From JADKIH01 sp031385005 (GTDB lineage: Bacteria; Bacteroidota; Bacteroidia; AKYH767-A; 2013-40CM-41-45), in assembly GCA_031385005.1 (NCBI GenBank), contig JANNBB010000051.1, positions 1-64,000 of the forward strand: a stretch of DNA of 64,000 bases, given 5' to 3'. Position 1 is the stretch's first letter. Every line of letters begins with the position of its first letter. The translations under genes were made by a program, and so were the position numbers. The notes under the pieces were generated by a model. That model saw nothing but the letters and a program-made list of their open reading frames with translations, was not told the origin of the DNA and made no database searches. Below are positions 26,001-34,382 of this stretch, one piece after another.

Positions 26001-27735
26001 TTGATCGATATACTTTCGTATTGCAGGTAATATAAATTTTATTGGGCGATGACTTTATTGAAGTAATGCTCGCTTCATTATTAGTACTGTTAGGCAATGT
26101 GTAAGATGTAAAAGAAGGAGAGGCGCTCAAAGCATTGGTTGAAACGTAAATGAATCCATCGCTCGTTATAACATACAATCTGTTCGCATCCGCATACGAA
26201 GAATGCATAGCCATAATTTTTTTATTCAGGTTGGCAATTTGTGTCCAACTTGGTGTAGTAACGCTTAGATCGGTTGTTCTTAATATTACCGTATCCCCTG
26301 CGAATGCCAAGTTGGAATTACTACGGTTAAAAGCAATATCCTGTAAAATAGTAACGGAAGACGGCAATCCATAAGTTTGATCACCGCCGGTTACCAATCT
26401 TCTCTTATTATTCTCATGGTAATATACCATTGAACTATTCGCCCTGTAATCAAAAGAACATTTCGATCCCCAGTCTCCTCCTCTATTTGTAAACCATCCG
26501 GCAGTCGTTGCATACAATTCCCCATTATCCTGCGTTCCTATGCTAAACATATCTCTTCGGGTCGGACTGCAATTTCCATGATAAATTTCATATCCGTAAA
26601 TACCATCACTCTTCGGTACCCAATTATTTCCGCCATCGGTGCTCAGCCAAACACCACCATCATTCACATTCCAGACTTGACTATTGTTATACGGACTCGT
26701 AATAATCTGATGCATATCCGTATGAACCTTTGCCCACCAATTTGTTAGTTGTGTCCATGTAACTCCGCCATCTGTTGATTTCCATACATTGTGCGCAACG
26801 AGGTAAATAATGTTTGCATTTACTCGATCTACTCCGATCCCGAAATTATAATCACCTTGTCCGGAAGATGTTGATACATCGTTATAATAAGTCAGATAAG
26901 GAGGAGGCGTTGTTTTAATTGCAGTAAAGTTAATCCCTCCATCAGTGGATTTATATAGAAGTCCACCATTGGCTACCATGCCTAAGTAAACAATATTAGT
27001 ATCTGCAGGTGTAACAGCAACACGACAACCATTTCCATTTGTTACTCCTCCGGGTAAAACAATTCCGGCGGTAATTTGTGTCCATGTATTTCCAAAATCT
27101 GTTGAACGGTAAAATTCAGAAGCCCGTGTTGAAGCAAATAATACTCTCGAAACCGGAGTACGCTGCTTAAGATCATCAAACGCAATAGAAGCCGTTTTAA
27201 GTATCCAGGTACTTCCGCCATTTGTTGTTTTATATATTCCTCCATTGGTAACTGCAACGACAACATTGTGATCCGAAGGATCCATAATCATATCGACAAT
27301 TATTTTATTGTTGAGTGTTGTCTGTGTATAGGTCAGCCCTCCATTAATTGTCTTCCATACGCCGGTTGCACCGCCCCAATCGTAATAATAATTGTGATCT
27401 CCTGCGCCGAGATAAAGAATCTGATCGTCTGTATGATCAATACAAACAGAAGCAAACGCCGAATAAGGTAAATTATCGGTACCCGGAGTTAATGTCCAGT
27501 TTGTGCCACCATTTGTTGTTACAAACAATCCGCCTCGGGCACTCACAGCATACATCTTGTTGGAATTGGTAGGATGGAATTTCATCTGACTCACCCTACT
27601 GATACCGTGAATTTGTCCGCTAACATTCGTGGGAAACATTGCAGGTAAAACAGCACTCCAATTAGCCGTTTGAGCGGTTGTATTCAAAAAATAACATAAG
27701 AGTAAAGCGAAAAAAACCGGGTAAAATCTCATCAT
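23092..27735 (-). CDS. 1547-residue sortilin/BNR-propeller protein with PKD, Ig, IPT/TIG and dockerin-like C-terminal module
   Basis: The signal peptide ends 'NTTAQ'. Residues ~25-690 are a sortilin/VPS10-like BNR propeller with repeated 'TxDGGxTWT' blades ('FVTTNGGTNWTLTPG', 'VWKTINGGLTYTQT', 'VWKSTDGGVTWTQL', 'VYRSIDNGATWTNI'). A PKD domain follows (~695-770, 'YSWSFPGGTPSTS'), then a jelly-roll segment (~775-935, 'EGFETTNDPPTGW'), a 'SYTLTAT' Ig-like segment and three near-identical Ig repeats ('TYQWKKNGTNVGTNASTY'). An IPT/TIG domain ('FSPTSGVIGTSVVITGLNF') precedes the ~190-residue module ending 'MFRP', with loops 'DVDQNGIINSTD' and 'DITGNNIVESSD'. No type A domain. It probably binds or cleaves glycan or protein outside the cell. 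It lies 27 bases after the small gene at 27763. Confidence 0.9.
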   Translation of the reverse strand: MMRFYPVFFALLLCYFLNTTAQTANWSAVLPAMFPTNVSGQIHGISRVSQMKFHPTNSNKMYAVSARGGLFVTTNGGTNWTLTPGTDNLPYSAFASVCIDHTDDQILYLGAGDHNYYYDWGGATGVWKTINGGLTYTQTTLNNKIIVDMIMDPSDHNVVVAVTNGGIYKTTNGGSTWILKTASIAFDDLKQRTPVSRVLFASTRASEFYRSTDFGNTWTQITAGIVLPGGVTNGNGCRVAVTPADTNIVYLGMVANGGLLYKSTDGGINFTAIKTTPPPYLTYYNDVSTSSGQGDYNFGIGVDRVNANIIYLVAHNVWKSTDGGVTWTQLTNWWAKVHTDMHQIITSPYNNSQVWNVNDGGVWLSTDGGNNWVPKSDGIYGYEIYHGNCSPTRRDMFSIGTQDNGELYATTAGWFTNRGGDWGSKCSFDYRANSSMVYYHENNKRRLVTGGDQTYGLPSSVTILQDIAFNRSNSNLAFAGDTVILRTTDLSVTTPSWTQIANLNKKIMAMHSSYADANRLYVITSDGFIYVSTNALSASPSFTSYTLPNSTNNEASITSIKSSPNKIYITCNTKVYRSIDNGATWTNITYNLPSVNHVRILADEYYSTNELVLVATNNAVYYKVANAASWTLYNTGLPSRTNIVDMSFYNDSSVNSVLRVATYGRGMWETPISNLRDLNANFSSDDTNPCQGTSVQFSDLSTGYITSYSWSFPGGTPSTSTVSNPSVLYSSSGTYSVTLTISNGTTTNSITKTNYILVNGANLPLSEGFETTNDPPTGWLNIDNGTLNYKWAKTSAAGGFGTSINSMMFDNYSWNVPGEKDQLQIFRLDFTGYNLVQMTFDLAYQVFTGYSDTLGVRVSTDCGNTFTTIWSKGGGTLSTAGSGGNNFVPTAGQWRTETLDLTSYVGVAGVILEFQNINGYGNKLYIDNVNINAIVAANAGIDKTICAGGSTTIGVSPVTNVNYSWLPTTGLSSSTVSNPVATPSGTTSYTLTATQAFSGIQNKDTVIVTVTPNVNVGVIISASPSGAICSGTNVTFTATPTNGGTPTYQWKKNGTNVGTNASTYSNNTLVAGDIILCVMSSSLTCITSNPVSSNAITMTVNPNVPASVSITANPSGSICQGTNVIFTAIPVNGGTPIYQWKKNGTNVGTNSSTYSNNALLNNDVISCSMTSNASCVTGSPASSNNITMVVNIPSPVSISITSNPAGSICQGANVTYTAAPVNGGTATYQWKRNGVNVGTNSASYSTSSLSNGDAVNCVMTSSLSCVSGSPATSNTITKTVTDPPTVNSFSPTSGVIGTSVVITGLNFLSVTSVKFNGVSAVSYAVNSSTQITATVPVGSTSGNITVIAACGTGISGSAFTVIPATISINLHVLIQGYYLGSGLMTSVLGSTNCDTIILELHQPVSPYALVASVKSIINTSGNGAFNFSNSLFGNSYYLVVKHRNALETWSAATVTLNANSISYDFSVSASSAFGNNLANLNDGNFGLWSGDVDQNGIINSTDYLSVESKALLFYTGYFVEDITGNNIVESSDYSLLENNIGIGMFRP
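23900..24710 (-). repeat. Three ~270-bp in-gene tandem repeats (Ig-like)
   Basis: Each unit encodes ~90 residues with 'CxGTNVTFTATPxNGGTPTY' and 'QWKKNGTNVGTNxSTYSN' and ends in an 'NxITMTVN' linker. The units are highly alike in protein and DNA, which suggests recent duplication or gene conversion inside the gene. Limits are approximate. Confidence 0.8.
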
Positions 27736-27762
27736 GAATGACTACTTTTTTATTGGAATAAT

Positions 27763-28251
27763 TTATTTATGTTGATTTTGTATTTCCTGCTGCTGTTTCT
27801 TCCATATTTCCATTCTTTCATCATCGGAAAGAATATGGCCATCTTCCTGAACAAATGGTTTTACCTCTCGCTTCCATTGCGCAAATCGTTTAAGCTGATA
27901 TTTCATCTGTTGGTCATCATTCTTTTTTTTCAACTCTTCATCAGTAAGAATTCGTTTTCTGTCAACTTTTTTTTCCTTCTTTATCTCCCTCTCCACTTCT
28001 TTGAAATTATTATTTCCCTCTGCCATTTCCTCTTCTTCGTTATCCGGCATTACTCGATCTTTCCAATACATTTCAAAAGCTTTTATTGCTTCATAATAAT
28101 TTACATGAGGATCGTCAATCATTTTTATCCAAACAGGATTATTTTTGTAATCCGGACTATCAGACTGAGCCCGTAAGCCGGAACAAATCAATAAACAGAT
28201 TACAAACACCGGCAGAAAAAACCGGTTTGAGAATAGGTTAATATACGTCAT
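27763..28251 (-). CDS. Small secreted, highly charged protein paired with the BNR-propeller protein
   Basis: From the ATG at 28251 the protein has 162 residues with a signal peptide ('FLPVFVICLLICSGLRAQ'). An upstream in-frame ATG at 28347 would add 32 residues and a second hydrophobic run, and is less likely. The mature part starts 'NNPVWIKMIDDPHVNYYEAI' and then 'KAFEMYWKDR'. A strongly charged helical stretch follows ('EEEEMAEGNNNFKEVEREIK', 'KKEKKVDRKRILTDEEL'), with high coiled-coil tendency. I recall the 'NPVWIKMMDDPxVNYxEAVKAF' opening as recurrent in Bacteroidota next to large BNR/sortilin-like secreted proteins, but have no named function. It is transcribed just before the 1547-residue protein and may be its partner. 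Confidence 0.8.
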   Translation of the reverse strand: MTYINLFSNRFFLPVFVICLLICSGLRAQSDSPDYKNNPVWIKMIDDPHVNYYEAIKAFEMYWKDRVMPDNEEEEMAEGNNNFKEVEREIKKEKKVDRKRILTDEELKKKNDDQQMKYQLKRFAQWKREVKPFVQEDGHILSDDERMEIWKKQQQEIQNQHK

Positions 28252-28472
28252 GGAATAGGATAAAATACAGGTAGAAGTTTCTAAGTTCCAATATACAAAA
28301 AAAAATAAAAATTTAAAAATGTTTCCTCCGACTATGATGAATATCATGAAAAAAAGCGCCTTTTATTAGGAATAGCGATTCGCTCGTTAAAAAAACATCT
28401 AAAAAATTGCTCTTTCAACGCAAATCTGACTATTCTTTGAGATAAATTCAGAGAATCTCAAACAACGTGAAC

Positions 28473-29714
28473 TTACTTTATTAAAATAAAATTTCCGGTT
28501 ATCGGATTCCACTTATTTTCGGTTGTAAATAAAACTGAATAAAAGTAAACTCCTTCGGGGAGGTTGCTTCCGTCAAAAATAAATGTTGATTCCCCATTGG
28601 TTGTATCAACCAAATACTTTTCAAGAATTAATTCATTGAGGGAATTGTAAACTCTTATTTTGCAATCATCCTTTGTTTCGGAATTCAAATTAAACGTTAC
28701 ACGACCATTTGACGGATTTGGATAAACAGAAACGCTGCCCTCCTCTCCATAAATAGAATAAATACTTGCCGGTAATGTCTGATTTCCCCTTACACAAATT
28801 ACAAAATGTCTGAATGTCTTGAAATCGTACGTTGTAATCCCGTTTTGCGTATTCAGGTACCACGACTTATTCGTAATATTAGGAAGTGTCGTTGAAGACC
28901 AGAAAACTTTATTTCCGGCATTATTGAAATAAATTACATCAATAGCAGGATTGATTTGACTGACATCACTGATAGATTGAAGCTCTTTTATGTTCGGCAA
29001 TCGCCAATCGTTATATCCGTTTAAACTCAATGTATCCGCATAAGTGAGCGATTGCTCCCATGTAAGTGTGTCGTTAAAAAATATTTGCTGCCAGGTAAGG
29101 CCGGTAATATTATCCATTATCGTTCCGTCTCCGTTATCAGTAAAACGAGCAAGAATTACAGGTGGCACAACAACATCTCTCACAGCACGTATATGGAATC
29201 TTTTTGTTCCTCCGGCACTAATCGTTTCGGATTTCGGATGACTTCCAATTCCACCACCTGAATTTGTTTCCCAAACTCTTGTAGTATCATTGGCTTGTCT
29301 CTTGCTTGTCCACCAATATTCTGCTTGCGAACGGGAAAAGACCAATGTGTCAAGCGCCGGATTTACTTTTTGATGATTTAAGATACTAAATGCTTCAGAC
29401 GGATCTGGTAATCTCCAATCCGAAAATCCTCCCAGCGAAAGTGTATCACAATAATTAATTGCTGCTTCATAGGTCATTTCACCGCCATCTGTTTGTTGCC
29501 ACATGAGTCCTGTGATGGTATCTGTTACTGTTCCGTCTCCATTCAAAATAAAATAGGGTGCATTAATCGTATAATTTGCATCTTCACCAAAAGTAGTAGT
29601 ATAACCAATTGTTTGTCCTGTATCCGGCAACCGAAGCATTGTCTTGAAAACACTTTGCGGATATAAATAAAAAGGAATAAGTATAACTGAAATTGCAAGT
29701 AAATATTTTTTCAT
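28473..29714 (-). CDS. DUF1566 (Lcl C-terminal domain) duplicate protein with T9SS sorting domain
   Basis: The protein has 413 residues with a signal peptide ('YLLAISVILIPFYLYPQ'). It carries two DUF1566/Lcl-C domains: residues ~50-165 ('DTITGLMWQQTDGGEMTYE', 'GGFSDWRLPDPSEAFSIL', 'YWWTSKRQAN') and ~190-310 ('DNITGLTWQQIFFNDTLTWE', 'NGYNDWRLPNIKELQSISD', 'FWSSTTLP', 'HFVICVRG'). In Legionella this domain forms part of the Lcl adhesin and binds glycosaminoglycans; elsewhere it is of unknown ligand. The C-terminal ~80 residues are a type A sorting domain ('VYPNPSNGRVTFNLNS', 'VYNSLNELILEKY', 'LPEGVYFYSVL'). It is last in the long run that begins at the sigma factor, 23 bases after the previous gene, so an adhesin-like role in that envelope module is possible. 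Confidence 0.88.
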   Translation of the reverse strand: MKKYLLAISVILIPFYLYPQSVFKTMLRLPDTGQTIGYTTTFGEDANYTINAPYFILNGDGTVTDTITGLMWQQTDGGEMTYEAAINYCDTLSLGGFSDWRLPDPSEAFSILNHQKVNPALDTLVFSRSQAEYWWTSKRQANDTTRVWETNSGGGIGSHPKSETISAGGTKRFHIRAVRDVVVPPVILARFTDNGDGTIMDNITGLTWQQIFFNDTLTWEQSLTYADTLSLNGYNDWRLPNIKELQSISDVSQINPAIDVIYFNNAGNKVFWSSTTLPNITNKSWYLNTQNGITTYDFKTFRHFVICVRGNQTLPASIYSIYGEEGSVSVYPNPSNGRVTFNLNSETKDDCKIRVYNSLNELILEKYLVDTTNGESTFIFDGSNLPEGVYFYSVLFTTENKWNPITGNFILIK

Positions 29715-29737
29715 TGTTGTCTTCAGTTAACGCAGTA

Positions 29738-30973
29738 TTAGTTTTTAATAATAAGTTTTTTAACAACTTCACCTATTTCGGTTTGTATGCGAACAAAATA
29801 AAAGCCGGCTGAAAGATCGCTGACATCCATTTTACCTGTATGTTTTTCAGTTGAAATCAATATTTCTCCGTATGAATTCAATATGCTTACCCTTTCAACA
29901 GTTACACTATTGAATTTGCCATTAAAAGAAATTTGAAATTCCTGTTGTGCAGGATTCGGATATAAGCATATCTCTTTCTCATAAGTATATTCATTTAATC
30001 CCGTGGTGTTTGCTAAGACTGTTTGTCGCACAATAACCTCATTATCTAAAATCACATTCGTACTCCAAATAAATTGTGCATCATCCGACGGATCATCGAA
30101 AACGTTTATGAAATTCGTATATGCCGGTTTGTTATTTACTCCAATGGCAGCATTCGTATAAGTTGTTGCTTGTGGCCAACTTGAATCATTAAATGTTTCA
30201 TCCGTCCAGTTTGCCGGTCGACTCCAATGCAAACCATAATAGCTTAGCCCATTGTTGGAATCCTGCGTACTGCATGCAGAAGAAATTCGTGAAGTGCCAT
30301 TTTCCGTAGGGCATGTCAGGTCTACAATTGGCGATGTATAGAATGTCTGTGCTCTCCAGTTTGCATCTGTTACTGCAATTATTGCATTTCCTGAATCTTT
30401 GAAAACTGCCGCCATTCCACCGTCACCGTCGTGGTATTGAAACCCGCCGCTATTCTCAGAACCCAATCCCAGATTTTCTTCCCAATCGACAAGCAACATA
30501 GCAATTGTAAAAGGACGATTAACTCTAAACCTTACGATGTTTGAATTAAACTGCGTATAAGGAACATTGTCTTTACCAACCGGAGTTCCGTTTATATACA
30601 TCTCAAAATAATTGTCAGCGAATATAAATGCCGTTATCAATTCTCCGCCTGAATCTACAGTTACAATATCAGATCCATTGAGTGCTGCTAATGCTGCGAC
30701 ATCATTTGCAAAAGTTGCACCGGTACAGGAATTGTGAAGATCGGAAGCAAAAGGAAATGATGAATTCGTAAAATTAACTTCAGCAGGAACAGTCCATACT
30801 GTATTGTCGGTTGCGGTTATTGTTCCAATATTGGCAATCCTACCATTTGTACATGTGTAGATATTGCTTGCTACAACACTACCCAATCCCTGAGTAACAG
30901 AAGCGGTTCCTGTATATTGAGCGTTAACAAAAAAAGGAAATAAAAATAAGAGGCAGTAAATTGTTCTGCTCAT
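29738..30973 (-). CDS. T9SS-secreted protein with galactose-binding-like domain
   Basis: The protein has 411 residues with signal peptide 'MSRTIYCLLFLFPFFVNAQ'. The body contains 'FIFADNYFEMYINGTPVGKD', which has the look of a jelly-roll carbohydrate-binding domain where a ligand loop follows 'D-N-x-F-x-x-Y-x-N-G'. Later come 'LHWSRPANWTDETFNDSSWP' and 'AQFIWSTNVILDNEVIVRQT', a second conserved stretch. I recall such sequences beside YHYH domains and multicopper oxidases but cannot name the family. The sorting domain is type A ('LYPNPAQQEFQISFNG', 'ILNSYGEILISTEK', 'LSAGFYFVRIQ', 'KKLIIKN'). It lies 27 bases after the YHYH gene and 23 before the DUF1566 gene, so it belongs to the same transcription unit. 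Confidence 0.8.
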   Translation of the reverse strand: MSRTIYCLLFLFPFFVNAQYTGTASVTQGLGSVVASNIYTCTNGRIANIGTITATDNTVWTVPAEVNFTNSSFPFASDLHNSCTGATFANDVAALAALNGSDIVTVDSGGELITAFIFADNYFEMYINGTPVGKDNVPYTQFNSNIVRFRVNRPFTIAMLLVDWEENLGLGSENSGGFQYHDGDGGMAAVFKDSGNAIIAVTDANWRAQTFYTSPIVDLTCPTENGTSRISSACSTQDSNNGLSYYGLHWSRPANWTDETFNDSSWPQATTYTNAAIGVNNKPAYTNFINVFDDPSDDAQFIWSTNVILDNEVIVRQTVLANTTGLNEYTYEKEICLYPNPAQQEFQISFNGKFNSVTVERVSILNSYGEILISTEKHTGKMDVSDLSAGFYFVRIQTEIGEVVKKLIIKN

Positions 30974-31000
30974 TCGTTAAGAATTATGTGTAATGCTATA

Positions 31001-32614
31001 TTATTGAATAATTAATCGTTGCGTTGCAATGTAATCTGCAAATTGAATTTTAAGTAGATAAGAGCCGGAATTTAAATTACCTGTCTTTATCAATTCATCA
31101 ACTATTTCAGTTTGATAAACCAACTCACCTTTGATATTAAAGAGTGAAATGTTTTTTATTTCATTCAACGAATGTCCATTATTCATTTTAAGTTTAAATC
31201 CTTCCCGAGTCGGGTTAGGATATAATGATACAAATTGTGGATTTGATTGAATCTCTTTTAAAGCCAACGGTACTGTACATGGAGAAAATCCGTTGTAATT
31301 TTGTGTTGTACTTCCCGTGGGAGTGTAGAAATTAAAATTATACGTTCCATTATTTGTCCAATTATAAACAATTGAATCAATCTGACCGCTTAATGTATAA
31401 ATCAATGTATATCCATTGCCTATGCCATTTGGACGGCAATCGGTAATGACTGCTCCGTTCAATGGCGTCCCTGCCGGTCTAATCGGATTTGCATGCGCTT
31501 GAGGAATAATTTGCAACGTACTGTCTTCAGTAACTTGTCCAACCATATTTCCAATCATATAAGGTGCAGATGCCACACCGTGATAGTGATAAACTCCGTT
31601 TGTATGATAATGACCGTTATTCGCGTCCAGTGTTGTCATCGGTGAACCGTCAGGTTCTGTATTTCCATATACAGCAAAACCATCCAATGCATAAGCGATT
31701 GGTAATGTGGCAAGCGTTTGACTATACAAGCTCAATGGAGCAATATGATAATGATAGTCATCAGCTCTTCCGCAATGTCCACCGAAATTATCCAATTGTC
31801 CGGTGAGAAATGCATCAGCTCCGGTGTTGGTATAAGGATTAAAAATGGCAACTCCATTTACAGCTACTGCAATAGCTCCCCGTAAAAAGTGTTGTGGACT
31901 TACAGGAACAGGAGATGCAGCAATTACAGGGTTTAAGGGTATACTCCAAGCATTGTTTCCAATGTAACATTGAGGAATAGGTACTTGTTGTTGCCAGTTT
32001 GTTATCCCCGCCATCATTTGATGATTGGGAATTCCTTTTGACTCTACATAGAAATAAGTACTATCCCAAAATGTATGCACATCCGGACGAAAAGGAGCGA
32101 ATGCAGAATCCATTGACAACGGATCTGTTGTAGTTTGCAATGCTCTGTAAAGCTTGCCGGTAAAACTAAATAGCGCAGTAAGAACTGCAAACAATGCCAC
32201 CGGAAATACAAATGTCAATTTACTTGTTTTGTATGCAATAAAAAAAACAGCACAGCAAATGAATGCTAATACAATTAACGAAATAGTAATTTTAGATGGT
32301 GCCCATGCCGGCTTAACTTTCTGAACAATGCTATCGCCGGTAAGTCGATTATTCAGTGCTTTAATTCTTTCATACCTGTTTATCACGAAGGTCTGATCTT
32401 CCTTTGAAAATACCTTTAACGGATGATTTACAATGCTTCCATTTGCTTCTTCGATAAATACACTTCCGTCCTTGTACATGTAGAACGATCCAACTAAACT
32501 ATTATTTGTTTCCGATAACGACCACTTTCTCAACGACTGATTGTACTGGTGTGAATCGTGAGCAAATAATACATGAGTCAACAAAACAATCAGTAGAGTT
32601 AATATTTTTTTCAT
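31001..32614 (-). CDS. YHYH-domain T9SS protein (divergent copy) with a transmembrane segment
   Basis: The protein has 537 residues from the ATG at 32614 (signal 'MKKILTLLIVLLTHVLFA'); a TTG three codons upstream is less likely. After an N-terminal segment there are two hydrophobic helices (about residues 105-155: 'ISLIVLAFICCAVFFIAYKT', 'FVFPVALFAVLTALFSF'), odd for a T9SS cargo. The YHYH domain follows with 'HCGRADDYHYHIAPL', 'YALDGFAVYG' and 'NGHYHTNGVYHYHG', the His-rich motif for which the family is named. A type A sorting domain ends it ('LYPNPTREGFKLKMNN', 'LNSGSYLLKIQF', 'QRLIIQ'). YHYH proteins are uncharacterised, but the His-Tyr-His clusters suggest metal binding. It is the third YHYH gene of the run. 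Confidence 0.88.
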   Translation of the reverse strand: MKKILTLLIVLLTHVLFAHDSHQYNQSLRKWSLSETNNSLVGSFYMYKDGSVFIEEANGSIVNHPLKVFSKEDQTFVINRYERIKALNNRLTGDSIVQKVKPAWAPSKITISLIVLAFICCAVFFIAYKTSKLTFVFPVALFAVLTALFSFTGKLYRALQTTTDPLSMDSAFAPFRPDVHTFWDSTYFYVESKGIPNHQMMAGITNWQQQVPIPQCYIGNNAWSIPLNPVIAASPVPVSPQHFLRGAIAVAVNGVAIFNPYTNTGADAFLTGQLDNFGGHCGRADDYHYHIAPLSLYSQTLATLPIAYALDGFAVYGNTEPDGSPMTTLDANNGHYHTNGVYHYHGVASAPYMIGNMVGQVTEDSTLQIIPQAHANPIRPAGTPLNGAVITDCRPNGIGNGYTLIYTLSGQIDSIVYNWTNNGTYNFNFYTPTGSTTQNYNGFSPCTVPLALKEIQSNPQFVSLYPNPTREGFKLKMNNGHSLNEIKNISLFNIKGELVYQTEIVDELIKTGNLNSGSYLLKIQFADYIATQRLIIQ

Positions 32615-32704
32615 TCGTTTCAAATTAATTACTCACATAATGGCAATGGCAATTACTATTTCCTTATCAATAAAAATCTTGTTGGATCAGTTTAACGATT
32701 CAAA

Positions 32705-34372
32705 TTAATTCTGATGTATTAATTTCACATTAAACTTTTTATCTGAAGATTTAATAGTTAGATAGTAGATACCGTCAGATAATTCTGAATTTATTTTTAA
32801 CGAAAGCGAGTTGCTTGCATAAAGATTGATGTTCTGAAATTGATCGACAATACGACCTTCTAAATCTGATAATGTAGCCGTTGCATTCGTTAAGTCTGTT
32901 TCCGTATATAAGTGCAATTCATGCTTAAAGGGATTACCTGCATGAACTGTGGCTGCATTTAGTTGTTTAGAATCCATAATTCCGGTCGGCAACATTGTAC
33001 AAGTGTAAGCAAGCGGATTCAATTCAATCGGATCTCCCGGTGTGAGGGTTTGACCGTTTAATCCGGAATAATTTGCTTCATAAAGTGAACATCTGAATAC
33101 AGAATTCATAGTTGGATTAGTTCCTTGGCTAACAGTTCCATTCTGTGCAACGGGACTTACATAACGCCAAACAATCGTATTGGCTGAATCGATTTCGAAA
33201 AAATTACCTTTTGTTCCCTCGCAAATAATTGTATTTCCATTTGAAAGTCTCTGCGCACCGGAAATGACCTGAGAAAAAAACGAGGTAGGTGTTGTTGCAG
33301 TATAAATCCAGTTGGATGCTAGAGGAGGATAAGGTTGGTTAGCTAATATAGGATATTCACCTGCAGAATCAATTGGTGAAATAAATGTCTCTACTGTTGA
33401 ATAATTTCCTCCGGGACGTCCAATTCCATTGTTATAAACTGAAAAGCTTCCTGCTCCCGGATATCCATTCGGAATCCATCTTACGTTGTGTTGTCCGAAA
33501 AACTTTTGATCATTTGCTGTACCTCGATTATATGCTGCCGGATTTCCCCATCGATACATGAGATCCCCACCTCTTCCATGATTACCTCCACTGTGCGAAG
33601 CAGATTGTGAAGTTGTTGTACTATGGTCAATGATCCACATTTCATCAAAATTGTGTGAACTTAATATTATCTGATCAAGAGCTTCATTATAATCCAATGC
33701 ATTGCAATGCAACCAGTCACTCGTCGTACTCGAATTGAAATTGATGTTTATTAATTCCGGATGCTCAGCAACAATTCCGAAATTCGGTTTTGTCGAATCG
33801 AAATCCTGAATTAAATGATCCCAAACATGCCATTCCCAAACGATATTTCCTGTATTCAATCCTGTTTGTTCCACCTCAATAATTTTTTCTGACCACAGTA
33901 CTGTTCCTAAATTAGCCGGATTTCGTCCTTCTGCAATTGCCTGTGCTGCCGTTTTCAATTCCCATACAATAGCCAAAACATTTCCGTTGGGTAGCTGACG
34001 TAAATCATGATGCTGGCATTCTGTTGAAGACGATACAGTATATGTCCAAAGTAGATTGCTGTTCCAATCGAACTTTTCGATCACTCCTCCTCTTCCTCCA
34101 CCATTAAACGTCATATTATTAAGTGCTCCCGGTCGTAAAAGCGTTCCATCTTCTAAAAGATAAACCGATTGTCCGGGATGATTCGTACTCCACCAGGAAT
34201 GAACTTTATATCCGCATTTATCGATAAGATACGTTGTGTCTGATGGTATGGGAGCAAATAAAACATAACCATCCAACGATCCGGGATTTTGTGTAAATAA
34301 TCCTACTGTTTGTTGCGCCTTCATTGTTAATGAAATGGCGACGAATACTCCTAAGTAAATTAGTCTTTTCAT
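32705..34372 (-). CDS. Aryl-sulfate sulfotransferase (ASST)-family T9SS protein
   Basis: From the ATG at 34372 the protein has 555 residues with a signal peptide ('LIYLGVFVAISLTMKAQ'); the longer frame to 34444 would overlap the redoxin gene. It carries the propeller of PAPS-independent arylsulfotransferases: 'DGYVLFAP', 'GYKVHSWWSTNHPGQSVYLL', 'DGTLLRPG', 'CQHHDLRQLPNGNVLAI', 'IVWEWHVWDHLIQDFD', 'LDQIILSSHNFDEMWIIDHS', 'QRLSNGNTIICEGTKGNFFE'. Known ASSTs use a catalytic His to move sulfate between phenols; whether this one transfers sulfate is untested. The C-terminal part is a type A sorting-like domain ('SDLEGRIVDQF', 'LSDGIYYLTIKS'). It lies 10 bases after the redoxin gene, so cotranscription is nearly certain. 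Confidence 0.9.
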   Translation of the reverse strand: MKRLIYLGVFVAISLTMKAQQTVGLFTQNPGSLDGYVLFAPIPSDTTYLIDKCGYKVHSWWSTNHPGQSVYLLEDGTLLRPGALNNMTFNGGGRGGVIEKFDWNSNLLWTYTVSSSTECQHHDLRQLPNGNVLAIVWELKTAAQAIAEGRNPANLGTVLWSEKIIEVEQTGLNTGNIVWEWHVWDHLIQDFDSTKPNFGIVAEHPELININFNSSTTSDWLHCNALDYNEALDQIILSSHNFDEMWIIDHSTTTSQSASHSGGNHGRGGDLMYRWGNPAAYNRGTANDQKFFGQHNVRWIPNGYPGAGSFSVYNNGIGRPGGNYSTVETFISPIDSAGEYPILANQPYPPLASNWIYTATTPTSFFSQVISGAQRLSNGNTIICEGTKGNFFEIDSANTIVWRYVSPVAQNGTVSQGTNPTMNSVFRCSLYEANYSGLNGQTLTPGDPIELNPLAYTCTMLPTGIMDSKQLNAATVHAGNPFKHELHLYTETDLTNATATLSDLEGRIVDQFQNINLYASNSLSLKINSELSDGIYYLTIKSSDKKFNVKLIHQN

Positions 34373-34382
34373 TCTTGCTTGC

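Noticed and set aside
27769..28176. 135-codon plus-strand open frame rich in Phe and Leu
   Set aside because: It is antisense to the charged secreted protein; the Lys/Glu-rich sequence gives a Phe/Leu-rich antisense frame by composition. No start context or family match.
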